DNA from: Chloroflexota bacterium
GTDB lineage: Bacteria; Chloroflexota; Dehalococcoidia; Lucifugimonadales; Lucifugimonadaceae
Assembly: GCA_027624075.1 (NCBI GenBank)
Contig: JAQBUH010000023.1
Location: 1 to 33,944, forward strand
Direction: 5' to 3'
Length of the DNA stretch: 33,944 bases
Every line of letters begins with the position of its first letter. Positions within the stretch are counted from its first letter, which is position 1. This document shows positions 33,584 to 33,944 of the stretch, one piece after another. The position numbers were made by a program, and so were the translations under genes. The notes below the pieces were generated by a model. It saw only the letters and a list, made by a program, of their open reading frames with translations. It was not told the DNA's origin and made no database searches.

Positions 33584-33829
33584 ATGGTTCAGAGCACATC
33601 AGACGCGAGAGTGGACTTTGTCCTTGAGCAGATAGAGACCATGGTGGCCTCTGAAGCCGGCACTCTCGATGTGGTTTCGATGGGCGAGGATAGCCTGAAG
33701 GTCAGGTACACGCCGGGGGTCAACGAAGAGTGCCCCGAGTGCGTGCCGACCCTTGACATGGTGCGCCAGTTCCTGACCGCCTCACTCGGTATCCACGCCC
33801 CGCACATCACCGGCGTCGAGGTCAGCTAG
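33584..33829 (+). CDS. NifU C-terminal-domain-like small protein with CPEC motif
   Basis: 81 residues. A helix (10-24), two strands (27-33 and 38-43), then Cys50-Pro-Glu-Cys53 followed by a helix (T-L-D-M-V-R-Q-F-L) and a final I-T-G-V-E-V strand: the layout of the NifU C-terminal (Nfu) domain, which holds an Fe-S cluster on a C-x-x-C shared between two subunits. The usual D-G-G-D motif before the second strand is not conserved, so this is a divergent member and cluster binding is not certain. ATG 33584 has AGAGGAGA about 7 bases upstream. It is 68 bases downstream of the selenoglutaredoxin, last in the co-directional run, pointing to a role in the same redox module. Confidence 0.75.
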   Translation: MVQSTSDARVDFVLEQIETMVASEAGTLDVVSMGEDSLKVRYTPGVNEECPECVPTLDMVRQFLTASLGIHAPHITGVEVS

Positions 33830-33944
33830 CTGTAGCTCCCACGGACGTTGTTAGCAGGGGTTCTGTCAGAACTCAGGGCACGAGCTGAATTGCGGCCGAA
33901 CTGAACAGGGACTGGAGGCCACGGTCATGCGGCCAACTCCGCCA

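Noticed and set aside
1-33944. CRISPR arrays, tRNA/rRNA genes, transposases, phage genes
   Set aside because: Looked for by eye on both strands; no regular repeat-spacer pattern, cloverleaf, or mobile-element protein was found.

Overview
GC-rich (about 60-65% by eye) bacterial chromosomal segment. The gene set is what I would expect of a Chloroflexota genome of the Dehalococcoidia/SAR202 type: an enolase-superfamily sugar dehydratase, a malate/lactate dehydrogenase (Ldh family), HpcH/HpaI aldolases, zinc dehydrogenases, PQQ-type glucose/sorbosone dehydrogenase, a PAC2 protein, many small lipoproteins, a UGSC-family protein, and intergenic GTCAT-CTGAG palindromes. That placement is inference from gene content. 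No rRNA, tRNA, CRISPR array, integrase or insertion sequence was found.

Layout. (1) 1-2963: a large Pro/Thr-linker surface protein (+) and a small lipoprotein (-). (2) 3109-4985: dihydroxyacetone-kinase type subunits dhaK and dhaL (-). (3) 5271-9062: a double-domain universal stress protein (+), then on the minus strand a prephenate-dehydrogenase-like enzyme and a coupled PAC2/acidic-tail pair. (4) 9253-12296: a RNase H-fold exonuclease-like protein, two lipoproteins (one of the PEBP/YbhB family) and a YbjQ protein, all minus. (5) 12439-27151: a catabolic accessory region. It holds a lipoprotein sugar dehydrogenase, a zinc alcohol dehydrogenase, two HpcH/HpaI-type aldolases flanking an MFS transporter, an Ldh-family dehydrogenase, a flavin amine-oxidase-like enzyme, a coupled SDR and inositol-phosphatase-like pair, a galactonate-dehydratase-like enolase-superfamily enzyme, an AHSA1-type protein and a zinc-less MDR protein. 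Several intergenic gaps carry palindromic repeats. (6) 27634-33829: a co-directional cluster that is the most interesting part of the window.

The cluster in (6) encodes a peptide/nickel-type ABC substrate-binding protein broken by one in-frame TAG, two intact permeases with no ATPase, then two genes in which an in-frame TGA is best read as selenocysteine. The first is a UGSC-family protein fused to a large second domain (TGA at 31715, giving U-G-Q-C). The second is a glutaredoxin whose first active-site cysteine is replaced by TGA (33294, giving U-G-S-C). Each TGA is followed at the right distance by a perfect hairpin that could act as a bacterial SECIS element. A small CPEC protein resembling the NifU C-terminal domain ends the run. 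Read literally, an ordinary gene caller would cut both selenoprotein genes in two. I infer a selenium-dependent thiol/redox module co-transcribed with a transporter.

Several genes appear to start with TTG, so start positions were chosen from Shine-Dalgarno spacing, overlaps and signal peptides rather than from the longest open frame.
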